Positions 26,032-34,725 of a stretch of 57,553 bases of DNA are shown piece by piece. A program made the translations under genes and the position numbers. Position 1 is the first letter of the stretch; every line of letters starts with the position of its first letter. Where the stretch lies: NCBI GenBank assembly GCA_016840125.1, contig JAEOSY010000170.1, forward strand, positions 1 through 57,553, read 5' to 3'. The notes beneath the pieces were generated by a model. It was not told the origin of the DNA. It made no database searches and was given only the letters and a program-made list of their open reading frames with translations. Origin of the DNA: Candidatus Helarchaeota archaeon. Its GTDB lineage: Archaea > Asgardarchaeota > Lokiarchaeia > Helarchaeales > HEL-GB-A.

Positions 26032-26502
26032 TTATCGAAAAATAAAGACCATTTTTAAAAACTCCACACCCTCTAAGTTGCTTGGGAGTTTTGCGGTCAC
26101 AGATAAACCAAACTTTTTATAGAGGTTTATAGCCGACTGGTTAGTTTCATGTACCTTCAGATAAAACTGCTTAATTTGCTTCGAACGCGCAAAATTTATA
26201 CATAATTGAAAGAGCTGGGATCCAATTCCCTGTTTTTGGGCAGAGGGCAGGACAACCATAGGACCAAACTTAAACTCCTTTGTGGATTCTTTATGGATAA
26301 CTGCAAATCCAACAAGAGTATGAGCTCGTTCAGCCACAAACATTTCCCCCTCAACCTCGTTTAGTAGTGCTGCTCGGTATAAATTTAAGAATTCATCTGC
26401 ATAAGAGGGAGCTGCATCCCCATACAGCGCAGAAAATCCTTGGATATAAATAGATCTAAGCTGATCCAAATCCGTCCTCACAAACTTTCGATAGCTAATC
26501 AT
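26032..26502 (-). CDS. GNAT-family N-acetyltransferase
   Basis: A 156-residue protein spanning one GNAT domain. VGFAVIHKE is strand 3-4 and VVLPSAQKQGIGSQLFQLCI carries the acetyl-CoA-binding Q/R-x-x-G-x-G/A loop (QKQGIG). INLYKKFGLSV is the usual C-terminal motif with a Tyr. A GATGAG ribosome site precedes the ATG. It follows the FGase-like gene by 12 bases. It would acetylate an amine such as an amino acid, peptide or antibiotic. Confidence 0.8.
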   Translation of the reverse strand: MISYRKFVRTDLDQLRSIYIQGFSALYGDAAPSYADEFLNLYRAALLNEVEGEMFVAERAHTLVGFAVIHKESTKEFKFGPMVVLPSAQKQGIGSQLFQLCINFARSKQIKQFYLKVHETNQSAINLYKKFGLSVTAKLPSNLEGVEFLKMVFIFR

Positions 26503-26514
26503 TTTCTCATCAAT

Positions 26515-27510
26515 TTATTCCGCAATTGAAATCTTTTTTACCAAATTTTCTATTGAATTTGCAACTAGCTCTATTATTTTAGCGCGGCTTTCAGCATCAT
26601 CTCGTAAATCGCGTCTAATTTCAATAATAATAGGGATATTTTTTGTCCTCTTTACTAAATCCAAACTATATTCAATAGCACCCCATTTAGAGCTATATAC
26701 TATCCATAAATTTGGCATAATCGTTCTACTCGATCTCTCGATCGATTTAGTGAATGTTTTTACTCTTTCATCATGCGAGAGCGCATCTCCGACTATTATC
26801 ATGGGGTGTATTATACTCTTTGGTGACCTCGTGGCAATACCATGAATATCTACTACAATCACAGGTTCATCTAATAATAAATATTTAGAAAGTAGATCAA
26901 AATACGTTTTTGCCAAGATTCTGTATGATAAGTTCTTATTTACCAATTTTCTCGCTACAGTTTGAGGGGCTTCTTCTTTTCGAGTGAGATCTACATCATA
27001 TCTGGAAATAGTAACATCAAATTTCTGCCTTCCCTCAATATATTGCTTTTTAATTTCAATTCTTAGGGTCGGAACAGATAAATTTTGAAGGTGACCATGA
27101 ATTCCCGTCGCAATTTCACGTGTAAAGGGTTCAAATTCTGCATGCGAAGATAATAAAATTACACGAGGAAGCTCCTCCCCCTCAATCTGAAAGAAATGGT
27201 CCCCTAAGTTTTGTGATGAAATTGGAGTGAGATGTGAAAAATTCTCAATTTGTACAATTTCTAAGTAATCACCAGTAGAGAGATCAAGCTGATGAGCTAA
27301 ATCCTTCGCAATTTTAATACCAAAATTATTGGATGAATTATAACTCGCCCTTATTTTGATAGCACCAAACTTAGTTAAAATGCAGGAATCTTTTAAGTCA
27401 AGGGTTGTGAGATTTGTTTGCTCTAATTCTATTTCATTGGAGCTAGCTGTATTTACTTCTTCTATTTTGTAAAGTACACGTTTGAGTTGCGTCGTTTTTT
27501 CGGGAACCAT
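26515..27510 (-). CDS. N-formylglutamate-amidohydrolase-like zinc hydrolase
   Basis: A 331-residue protein. After an 80-residue N-terminal beta-rich domain (IKIRASYNSSNNFGIKIAKD), residues about 115-320 resemble the FGase/carboxypeptidase-like fold: SSHAEFEPF supplies the H..E metal ligands, ISRYDVDLTR the substrate-binding D-x-N/T-R, VVDIHG the second metal His, and IIIEIRRDLRDD the C-terminal strand and acidic residue. Such enzymes remove acyl or amino-acid caps. It is followed by GNAT in the same operon and divergent from an ATP-grasp ligase (68-base gap), which suggests a small peptide or amino-acid-modification pathway. Fold assignment is moderate. Confidence 0.5.
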   Translation of the reverse strand: MVPEKTTQLKRVLYKIEEVNTASSNEIELEQTNLTTLDLKDSCILTKFGAIKIRASYNSSNNFGIKIAKDLAHQLDLSTGDYLEIVQIENFSHLTPISSQNLGDHFFQIEGEELPRVILLSSHAEFEPFTREIATGIHGHLQNLSVPTLRIEIKKQYIEGRQKFDVTISRYDVDLTRKEEAPQTVARKLVNKNLSYRILAKTYFDLLSKYLLLDEPVIVVDIHGIATRSPKSIIHPMIIVGDALSHDERVKTFTKSIERSSRTIMPNLWIVYSSKWGAIEYSLDLVKRTKNIPIIIEIRRDLRDDAESRAKIIELVANSIENLVKKISIAE

Positions 27511-27578
27511 TAAGACTTTTTATTGAAATATTCCCTATAAATTATTGACGGATTTTATTCTGCAGGAGGTTTTCAGTT

Positions 27579-28445
27579 ATCAACGAAGAAGAAATTTGGT
27601 TATTCGGTCCAAAAACATATGAAATGCGGAGAATTTGTGAAGAATTGGATCATTTGGAGAAAACTTATCGCATTTTAAGATTGAAAGACGTGAAATTCCC
27701 TCTAGAGGAATACCCGAAAAACGTTATGATATTATTTTTAGATATAATGCAGCATCGCGATGATTTAATCTACGGATTATGTGTTTTAGAGGAATTCGAA
27801 AGAGCTGGTGTGAAACTTTTTCCGCCTCTCAAGGGAATGTACTATAGCGATAAATTTTCGAACTATTTAATATGGAATAGGCAATTAAAACAAAGAATGC
27901 AAATGCCCGAAACGCTCTGCTCCATTAATTTGAATTTGAGTTCTAAATTTCTAAAAAAACATAGAAAAATTATTTTTAAGCCAATCGCAGGGTCGATGGG
28001 AATCGGAATCGAAGTGGTTAAATCTGAAGATCGCCTGAAAGAATTACAAGATGAGTACCACGCCCTTTTTCTTCAAGAAATTATATCAGATCGCAATTAC
28101 GATCTCCGAACATTCATAATTGGCGACCGTGTAATTGCACAATATGCACGATATAATCCTAAACAGCTGCGTAAAAATATCCATCTTGGAGCAGAAGCCA
28201 AATCGATAGATGAAATGACGGATTTAGATCCGGAGATAAAAACTTTTGTAAAAATCTCGAAGGAAATTGCAAAAGAAATCAGTAATGTTGCAGAACTGGA
28301 TATAATTGGTGTAGATACCCTTCCATCTAAGGATGGCCAAGTCTATCTTATTGAATGGAACTCAATACCTGGATTTCAAGGTGCCGAAAAAGCCACAAAA
28401 ATTAATATCGCACGCTATATCATAGATTTCTTGTTTTCTAAGTGA
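27579..28445 (+). CDS. RimK-like ATP-grasp ligase; apparent ATC start
   Basis: The first ATG (27624) leaves out the first strand. The frame is open upstream and encodes NEEEIWLFGPKTYE, just as RimK proteins begin with (M)xxIWLLGP. A strong ribosome site (AGGAGGT, 27564-27570) is followed eight bases later by ATC at 27579, and there is no ATG, GTG or TTG in that interval. From there 288 residues. IIFKPIAGSMGIGIEVVKS is the ATP-grasp glycine-rich loop, ALFLQEIISDRNYDLRTFII the adenine-binding segment, and LIEWNSIPGFQGAEKAT the metal-binding C-terminus. It would ligate an amino acid to a carboxylate. Call firm; start codon inferred. Confidence 0.8.
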   Translation: MNEEEIWLFGPKTYEMRRICEELDHLEKTYRILRLKDVKFPLEEYPKNVMILFLDIMQHRDDLIYGLCVLEEFERAGVKLFPPLKGMYYSDKFSNYLIWNRQLKQRMQMPETLCSINLNLSSKFLKKHRKIIFKPIAGSMGIGIEVVKSEDRLKELQDEYHALFLQEIISDRNYDLRTFIIGDRVIAQYARYNPKQLRKNIHLGAEAKSIDEMTDLDPEIKTFVKISKEIAKEISNVAELDIIGVDTLPSKDGQVYLIEWNSIPGFQGAEKATKINIARYIIDFLFSK

Positions 28446-28581
28446 ATCAATAATGGATTTCATTAATTCCTCCTAAAACTTTCTCCCAAATAAGGAGTTC
28501 AGGTTTTTACAATACCAGCTTGATTTATCCGTTTGGGAAATAATAAACTTTAATTATGATCAAAATTTAAATGTAAATGTC

Positions 28582-29949
28582 ATGTCCAAGATTTATGATT
28601 TATACTTAATCAACAGGAACGGTCTCTGCCTCCTCCACCAGAAATTTGGAGCGACTGAGGTTGATTCAGACCTTATGGGGGGATTTTTCTCCGCAATCCA
28701 ACAATTTTTACAAGAAATCTTACCTTCTGGTGAGTTAGGCATTAAATCGCTTGATCGTGGAGATTTTAAGCTACTCATCGAGCATGGAAAAGAGACTAAT
28801 ATTTTCGGAGTCGCTGTTAGCGAAAAAGAGGATGTAGAAGTTCGTAGAAAGCTAATTGAAATTACTAAGGAGTTCGAAAATCGGTTTAAAGAACAATTGT
28901 TGAATTTTAAAGGGGATGTAGACGACTTTCAAGAGTTTAAGAACTTTATTCTTTCCAAATTTCCTTCTCAGTTAATCACACCAAAACATATTCCCGAAAT
29001 TGGCCAGAACTCAGACATTGTTTACCGGATAATTAATGGTGAAGTTAATTCTGTAGAGCTTGGTGGAGTAAATTATATTGTGACTGATGATCACCGCTCA
29101 ATCTTACGGAATATTGATGGTCAACTAACCATTGAGGAGATATCTGAAAAAGTTGAGATCTCTACTGAGAGATCCATTGAAGTTATTTCTTTATTAGTCT
29201 GGAATAACCTTTTAAGACTTTATATTAGACCTGTTGTCCATGAAACGGACATCTTTGAAACCAAAGATGTGAGTGTGTTTATGGCTGACACCCTAGAAAA
29301 ACAAATCGTCGAAAGAACTTTTGGTGAAAAAGGGGTAAACTTCCTAATACAAAGTAAAGGGCTTCCATTAAGGGACCTTGCTGAAGTTTCGGGTATTGAT
29401 ATCGAAATGGCAACCCGGATGGCCGCATATTTCCTGGCAAATGGGTATATTCAAAAAGTGGGGAGCGAAAAAGCTCTTTCCTTAGTCGATTTGGCAAACT
29501 CTGCCCTCGCCATTTATTCTAATACGCTCAAAATGGCTAAGGGGGATGAGATAGGGGACCTGTTAAAGACCATTTTTAATGCGGGACAAAATGCCGCAGC
29601 AGATTTCTGTCAAAAAACTAATCTTATCTATGAGTCCGATGGCATGTGGTTCGGCAACATGTTTGACGTGATTGTTAAGGTTATCAAATTCTTCCATAAA
29701 TTTATTGACCACACATTTACGGGAGGTATCCTCAGTATCATTATCCGAGACTGCTTTGAATGCTATAATTTTCGATTTTATGAAGCGGTTTGTTATTTCA
29801 CGACAGGTTTAATCAATGGCGTTTTCAATTTCTGCCAAAGTAAGCAAATGGTTGAAGAATCAATGGAGCTTGAAGTGAAAGAGGTTGAATGCAAAGCCAC
29901 TGGGGCCGAATCCTGCAAATGGACTATCCAATTTGTAAAAAGAAAATAG
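28582..29949 (+). CDS. Longin-like domain, winged-helix and V4R-domain regulator
   Basis: A 455-residue soluble protein. Residues 1-125 are the longin-like domain in its best-preserved form: LYLINRNGLCLLHQKFG, then DSDLMGGFFSAIQQFLQE, ending FENRFKEQLLNFKGD. Residues about 155-290 have two helix-turn-helix-like segments (TIEEISEKVEISTERSIEVI; PLRDLAEVSGIDIEMATRMA). Residues about 330-453 are a V4R (4-vinyl-reductase) small-molecule-binding domain ending CKATGAESCKWTI, the usual C-x-A-x-G-x-x-x-C end. It leads an operon with a sugar kinase (35 bases later) and a URO-D protein (10 bases after that). It may regulate them by binding a small or aromatic molecule. V4R call is good; DNA binding is inferred. 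Confidence 0.7.
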   Translation: MSKIYDLYLINRNGLCLLHQKFGATEVDSDLMGGFFSAIQQFLQEILPSGELGIKSLDRGDFKLLIEHGKETNIFGVAVSEKEDVEVRRKLIEITKEFENRFKEQLLNFKGDVDDFQEFKNFILSKFPSQLITPKHIPEIGQNSDIVYRIINGEVNSVELGGVNYIVTDDHRSILRNIDGQLTIEEISEKVEISTERSIEVISLLVWNNLLRLYIRPVVHETDIFETKDVSVFMADTLEKQIVERTFGEKGVNFLIQSKGLPLRDLAEVSGIDIEMATRMAAYFLANGYIQKVGSEKALSLVDLANSALAIYSNTLKMAKGDEIGDLLKTIFNAGQNAAADFCQKTNLIYESDGMWFGNMFDVIVKVIKFFHKFIDHTFTGGILSIIIRDCFECYNFRFYEAVCYFTTGLINGVFNFCQSKQMVEESMELEVKEVECKATGAESCKWTIQFVKRK

Positions 29950-29983
29950 AAATAAAATATATTGTTAGATCGGGGGACGATAT

Positions 29984-30940
29984 TTGCTTGATGTCATTAC
30001 TTTAGGAGAAACTATGATTAGATTATCACCTCAAAATTACGAGCGAATAGAATTCGCCAATCAAATAGATTTTAGAATTGGGGGATCAGAATCCAATGTA
30101 GCAGTTGCACTCGCTCGTTTAGGATTAAAGGTTGGGTGGATTTCAAAACTAACCGATAATTCACTCGGACGGAAAATTGAAAACGAACTTAAACGGTGGA
30201 GTGTGAATCTCGATAGCGTCATTTGGACTCCTGATTATCGTGTGGGGACCTATTATGCTGAATTTGGAACCGACCCTCGCCCAACGAATATTATATATGA
30301 TAGACAATTCTCCGCATTTTCTCATATCACAATCAAGGAAATTGATTGGACCTATCTGGAATCCTGTAAACTTTTCCATACCTCCGGAATCACAGCCGCT
30401 CTCAGCCAAAATTGTGAAGACCTAGTGGTCAAGTGTTTACAATTTATCAAAGAAAAGGGGAAAATCACTTCCTTTGATCTCAATTATCGCTCGAAGTTGA
30501 CCAGCGCTGAACAGATGCAACACAAATTAGAGCGAATCCTCCCCAATATCGATATTTTCTTTAGTTCAGAAAGAGATCTCGATCAAGTTTTGAAGCTAGA
30601 GGGAGACTTTCGGGAGAAGTCCTCAAAATTACTAAAGGAATTTGGTTTGAAAGTTGTTATTTTGACAAGAGGTCCAAATCCCCCTATAATTTTGGAAGAA
30701 AATGGCAAAGAATTTCTGGGCAAAGGTTATCGTCCACAGATAGTGGATCGAATAGGCGCTGGGGATGCATTTGATGCTGGTTTTTTATTTGGATACTTAT
30801 CAGGTTCGCTTGAGATGGGGCTCGAATATGGAGAAGCCATGTCTGCGCTGAAATTTTCAATTCCAGGTGATATGTTAATTGTTACACGAGATGAAATCGA
30901 AGGATTTATTAAAAGAAAAGGAAGTTTGATTAAACGATAA
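29984..30940 (+). CDS. PfkB-family sugar kinase (2-keto-3-deoxygluconate kinase-like)
   Basis: A 318-residue protein from a TTG start behind GGGGGA. GGSESNVAVALARLG (about residue 33) is the first PfkB signature and DRIGAGDAFDAGF (about residue 253) the second, with the anion hole and catalytic Asp. FDLNYRSKL is the usual substrate lid segment. Sequence and length fit KDG kinases of the branched or semi-phosphorylative Entner-Doudoroff pathway. It lies in an operon with the V4R regulator and a URO-D protein, whose functions are not obviously related, so a different sugar or nucleoside substrate cannot be excluded. Confidence 0.75.
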   Translation: MLDVITLGETMIRLSPQNYERIEFANQIDFRIGGSESNVAVALARLGLKVGWISKLTDNSLGRKIENELKRWSVNLDSVIWTPDYRVGTYYAEFGTDPRPTNIIYDRQFSAFSHITIKEIDWTYLESCKLFHTSGITAALSQNCEDLVVKCLQFIKEKGKITSFDLNYRSKLTSAEQMQHKLERILPNIDIFFSSERDLDQVLKLEGDFREKSSKLLKEFGLKVVILTRGPNPPIILEENGKEFLGKGYRPQIVDRIGAGDAFDAGFLFGYLSGSLEMGLEYGEAMSALKFSIPGDMLIVTRDEIEGFIKRKGSLIKR

Positions 30941-30950
30941 AGGTGAGTTT

Positions 30951-32165
30951 ATGGAGTGTCGTGAGAGAATACTAACTGCACTAAATTTAGAAGAACCCGA
31001 TCGAGTTCCTACGCATTTACTTTATCTCGATTCAAATATTGTTGATGAACTCATGGGAAAATCTGAGAAAAACCACTTCCAAGTTATGGCTGAGTTACAT
31101 CGGGATTATCCAGACACCTGGATTGATCAATTTAATGGGATTCTGGAGGAGATGCAGATCACTGTTTTTTCCCGCCTCCTCGGGGCATCACATAAGTTGG
31201 GAATTGACGCTGCGCAAATCGGCATCATCCCCCTTCGACTTCTCCCCCCGAACTTTGAATACTCGACTGATCCCACCGAGTACGAACCTTTAAAGTATGA
31301 TATGAAGTTTGAAATGATCGATATATTTGGAAAAGTATGGGCTGTCCGTGATAATCAAGGGAATATTTCACCCCAGCTTAAACGCCCCACCGTCACATCA
31401 CCGGAACGATGGGAAGAAGTTAAGCAGAAGTTTGAGGATGGAACCCACGATCGATATTTTCGCTTAGCAAAGAAATATTTTAAACGGGTTAAGAGAAAAT
31501 ACCAAGATAAGATATTTTTCTTTGCCACAAATCAGCTCGCCAGCATTTGGGCAAGCGCATGGCAGGGGATGAGTATGGAATTCTTCTCTAAATGCCTTTT
31601 TTCTAATAGAGATCTGATTATCGATGTCTTTAATACTTATACCGACTTCACTATCCGTTGGCTTAATGCCTATATGGATGGAGGCGCAGAAATTTGCGTT
31701 TGCACTGATGATTTAGCACACAAAACAGCACCTTTAATGTCTCCTAAGGCGTTTACCGAACTCCTTCAACCATGCTATATACGTCTTACCGAGAATATCC
31801 ATGATCGAGGTGGAAAAGTCATCTTACACACTGATGGGCAAATTACTCCACTCCTCGATTTTATTGTTGGATGTGGATTTGATGGGCTCCATTGTCTTGA
31901 GCCAGCGGCTGGGGTTGATCCTGCCCAAGTAAAGAAGAAGGTCGGGGATAAACTTTGCCTCTTCGGAAATATTGGAACCCATCTCTTAAGCATCGGCAAT
32001 CAAAAGCAGGTTGAAGATGCCGTGAAATTCGCTATTAAATCTGCAGCACCCGGTGGGGGATTCGTAATTTCACCTGAAAATATGCTTAGTACAGTCCGTG
32101 CGCAAAATTTACAATGGATGGTGGAAGCAACTCATAAATATGGGGAATATCCCATTAAAATCTAA
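30951..32165 (+). CDS. URO-D family protein (corrinoid methyltransferase-like)
   Basis: A 404-residue protein of the uroporphyrinogen decarboxylase superfamily. MECRERILTALNLEEPDRVP is the standard N-terminus of the MtaA/MtbA-type methyltransferase branch. VILHTDGQITPLLDFIVGCG supplies the zinc-site-like HTDG, and the C-terminal LCLFGNIGTHLL and GGGFVISPENML strands close the barrel. It is longer than classic HemE and more like methyltransferases that move methyl groups from corrinoid proteins in methanol, methylamine or methoxy-aromatic use. AGGTGAG precedes the ATG by about five bases; the gene follows the kinase by 10 bases. Confidence 0.75.
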   Translation: MECRERILTALNLEEPDRVPTHLLYLDSNIVDELMGKSEKNHFQVMAELHRDYPDTWIDQFNGILEEMQITVFSRLLGASHKLGIDAAQIGIIPLRLLPPNFEYSTDPTEYEPLKYDMKFEMIDIFGKVWAVRDNQGNISPQLKRPTVTSPERWEEVKQKFEDGTHDRYFRLAKKYFKRVKRKYQDKIFFFATNQLASIWASAWQGMSMEFFSKCLFSNRDLIIDVFNTYTDFTIRWLNAYMDGGAEICVCTDDLAHKTAPLMSPKAFTELLQPCYIRLTENIHDRGGKVILHTDGQITPLLDFIVGCGFDGLHCLEPAAGVDPAQVKKKVGDKLCLFGNIGTHLLSIGNQKQVEDAVKFAIKSAAPGGGFVISPENMLSTVRAQNLQWMVEATHKYGEYPIKI

Positions 32166-32333
32166 TGAAATTTAAAATTTCTCACCTATAACTCATGTCA
32201 ATTGAGGGAAGAATAAGATTTATAATGTGTTTGAATTGAAGATGTATCATACCATTATTGCCATAATTTATTAATACCAAGAACATCCTTATTAACACTG
32301 TTATAAAATACAGAAACGGTGAAGTGATTCAAT

Positions 32334-32582
32334 TTGAGTGGCAGTGAAGAAATCAAACCTGATAAAAGTATTGATATGGTCGGACTGTATTGTCCAGTGC
32401 CTCTCTTTCGGACTCGAGAAGCGATTGATACGATGAAGATAGGTGAAATTTTAGAGGTATTTGCGGATGACCCAGCAGCTGAATCTGATATTCAGAGTTT
32501 CGCCAAACGGACTGGACATAAATTGTTAAAACTTGAGAAGGATGAGGATGTTTTTAGATTTCTCATTGAAAAAATCAAATAA
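32334..32582 (+). CDS. TusA/SirA-like sulfur carrier
   Basis: An 82-residue protein with the family's GLYCPVPLFRTREAI motif (Cys about 19 followed by Pro-x-Pro), the conserved DDPAAESDI turn and the C-terminal amphipathic segment. TusA-like proteins carry sulfur as a persulfide on this Cys. Start is TTG with GGTGA about 10 bases upstream. Its stop lies 13 bases before the ATG of the cysteine-desulfurase-like gene, so a sulfur-transfer pair is likely. Confidence 0.8.
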   Translation: MSGSEEIKPDKSIDMVGLYCPVPLFRTREAIDTMKIGEILEVFADDPAAESDIQSFAKRTGHKLLKLEKDEDVFRFLIEKIK

Positions 32583-32595
32583 ATTTGGGAAAACC

Positions 32596-33759
32596 ATGTC
32601 GAAAACAGTTTATTTAGATTATCAAGCTTCAAAACCTGTCGCCCCAGAAGTTTTCGAAGCGATGAAACCGTATTTTACACAAAAGTACGCTAATGCGAGT
32701 TCTCTTCATACAGCTGGCGACATCGCTACTGATGCCTTAGAAGATAGCCGAAAAGTAATTGCCACATTCGTCAATGCTAAGGAACCACGTGAAATAATTT
32801 TTACTAGTAGTGCGACAGCCTCCAATAATTTAGCACTTATTGGTTATGCCCTGCGAAATAAACGAAAAGGGAAACACATTATTATTTCAGAAATCGAGCA
32901 TATCTCAATACATAACATAGGTAAGTATTTACAGAAGAATGGGTTCGAAATTTCAAAGGTCCCTGTTGATTTTTACGGGCGGGTTCATCCAAAGAGACTC
33001 CAACAGAAAATTAGAGATGATACCATTTTAGTATCAGTCCAAACAGCAAATAATGAGATAGGAACGGTGCAACCCATAGCAGAAATTGGAGAAATTACGC
33101 GGGAAAGGGGAATTATCTTCCACACTGACGCGGTGGCCTCAGAAAGCATGGTTCCTATCGATGTTCAGAGGGATAAAATAGATCTATTGACTCTTTCTTC
33201 GAATGATATTTACGGTCCTCGCGGTCTAGGAGCCCTCTATGTAAGAACTGGGGTGATGCTCACTCCTGTAATAATAGGTGGGGGACAAGAACGAGGTTTG
33301 AGTTCTGGAACTGAAGATATTGCGTCTATCGTGGGAATGGCCAAAGCAGCTGAAATTACCCAAAAAGTAATGGCTTCAGAAAGTGAAAGATTGGCCGAAT
33401 TAAGGGATTATTTAATTAAACAAATCCTAGAAAAAATTCCTAAATCATATTTAAATGGGCATCCCAAAATACGTCTCCCCCACAATGCTCATTTTCGATT
33501 TGACTACATCGAGGGTGAGTCATTACTGCTCTCATTAAAAGATGAGGGGATTGCTATTGCTACGGGCTCAGCGTGCTCTTCCAAGACGCTAGAACCGTCT
33601 CACACTTTAATTTCTATTGGATTATTACATGAAGAGGCTCACGGGTCCTTAGTAGTAACTTTGGGACGCTGGACGACGCGGGAAGATATAGACAAATTGA
33701 TTGAGGCACTTCCCAAAATTGTTGAAAGATTAAGAAAATTATCACCACTATCTGATTAA
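32596..33759 (+). CDS. iscS: IscS/NifS-like protein lacking the PLP-binding lysine
   Basis: Start placed at ATG 32596 (MSKTVYLDYQASKPVAPEVF), behind GGGA; an upstream in-frame ATG would overlap the TusA gene. 387 residues. The fold is complete and the sulfur-carrying Cys is present (GSACSSKT, Cys 327). But the normal S-x-H-K-x-x-G-P motif reads LSSNDIYGPRG: His becomes Asn 203 and the PLP-binding Lys becomes Asp 204. The Gln that contacts PLP in DAvQ is also changed (HTDAVASE). I recall that Archaeoglobus fulgidus IscS has the same Lys-to-Asp change. So this is likely a scaffold or sulfide-using partner of IscU rather than a cysteine desulfurase. Operon order TusA-IscS-IscU. Confidence 0.8.
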   Translation: MSKTVYLDYQASKPVAPEVFEAMKPYFTQKYANASSLHTAGDIATDALEDSRKVIATFVNAKEPREIIFTSSATASNNLALIGYALRNKRKGKHIIISEIEHISIHNIGKYLQKNGFEISKVPVDFYGRVHPKRLQQKIRDDTILVSVQTANNEIGTVQPIAEIGEITRERGIIFHTDAVASESMVPIDVQRDKIDLLTLSSNDIYGPRGLGALYVRTGVMLTPVIIGGGQERGLSSGTEDIASIVGMAKAAEITQKVMASESERLAELRDYLIKQILEKIPKSYLNGHPKIRLPHNAHFRFDYIEGESLLLSLKDEGIAIATGSACSSKTLEPSHTLISIGLLHEEAHGSLVVTLGRWTTREDIDKLIEALPKIVERLRKLSPLSD

Positions 33760-33771
33760 GGAGTGATGTGA

Positions 33772-34560
33772 ATGAAATCAACTAAATATTCTAAGAAAGT
33801 TTTGGAACATTTTAGAGATCCTCACAATGTGGGTACTCTAGAAGGAGATGATGTCGCATTAGGGCGCGTTGGAAATCCCGTCTGTGGCGACCTCATGGAA
33901 ATTTACATCAAAGTTAAAGACGATATCATTGAAGATATTAAATTCAAAACCTTCGGGTGTGGCTCAGCTATCGCAACAAGTAGTATGGTTACAGAAATCG
34001 CGAGAGGAAAAACTCTTGATGAAGCCTTGGAAATTACCCGGAAAGATGTTGCAAATGAGCTCGATGGACTTCCACCTGTTAAAATGCACTGTTCAAACTT
34101 GGCTGCTGATGCACTCCATGATGCAATCAAAAATTATAGGGAGGGACGTAAATTAGAGCCATTGGTGGATGTCCCTACAAAAACATGTGCAGTACCAGCA
34201 GAACCTAAGGAAATTATTGGCGTGGATAAATTTCTGGGTAAGGGCGCCTACCGTGACTATGAAAATCTTGATGAATTACAAGACAAACGCGTTATTGTTG
34301 TAGAGAATGGAGAACCAAGCATCGAATTCGCAATTAAACTCACGGAAGTTACCGGCCGTGTTATCTTTATGACCCCTCTAAAATTAATTTTAGCAGGCAA
34401 ATCCCTCAAAATGAAATTAAAAATGTCTGATGTAAAAATACTTCTCGAGGCGGAACCCATCGAAATTATAGGCGATGACACAGTAGAGAAATTGAAAGTT
34501 CATGATCTCAACGAGGATACAGAATATGAACTGGTTGCAGATGCAATAATACTACCTTAA
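33772..34560 (+). CDS. iscU: IscU scaffold fused to a reductase-like C-terminal domain
   Basis: A 262-residue protein. Residues 1-130 are IscU: GNPVCGDLM, FGCGSAIATSS and KMHCSNLAADAL provide the three cluster-binding cysteines and the Asp. Bacterial IscU stops at about 130. Here a linker with one Cys (PTKTCAVPAEP) leads to about 90 residues (about 170-262) resembling the NAD(P)-binding half of thioredoxin-reductase-type flavoproteins: AIKLTEVTGRVIFMTPLKLI and IEIIGDDTVEKLKVHDLN with ELVADAIIL at the end. The Gly-rich nucleotide loop is reduced (VVENGEPSIEFA), so NAD binding is doubtful. GGAGTGAT precedes the ATG. It probably assembles iron-sulfur clusters with the IscS-like neighbour. Confidence 0.8.
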   Translation: MKSTKYSKKVLEHFRDPHNVGTLEGDDVALGRVGNPVCGDLMEIYIKVKDDIIEDIKFKTFGCGSAIATSSMVTEIARGKTLDEALEITRKDVANELDGLPPVKMHCSNLAADALHDAIKNYREGRKLEPLVDVPTKTCAVPAEPKEIIGVDKFLGKGAYRDYENLDELQDKRVIVVENGEPSIEFAIKLTEVTGRVIFMTPLKLILAGKSLKMKLKMSDVKILLEAEPIEIIGDDTVEKLKVHDLNEDTEYELVADAIILP

Positions 34561-34580
34561 ACCTTTTTTTCCTATTTTTA
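34561..34580 (+). terminator. T-tract terminator of the isc operon
   Basis: AACC followed by T7, CCTA and T5 directly after the stop of the IscU fusion gene. Confidence 0.5.
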
Positions 34581-34725
34581 TGTGAATAAACTATTGCTGT
34601 AGCAAAATTTTCGCACTAAAACATCAGGTCTAACTTCAAAATCAACATCCCCTATCGAAAACCACGATAAATACCTCGTATTTATCATAAACCATCACCA
34701 AAAAAAGGGGATGGATTAATAGATT

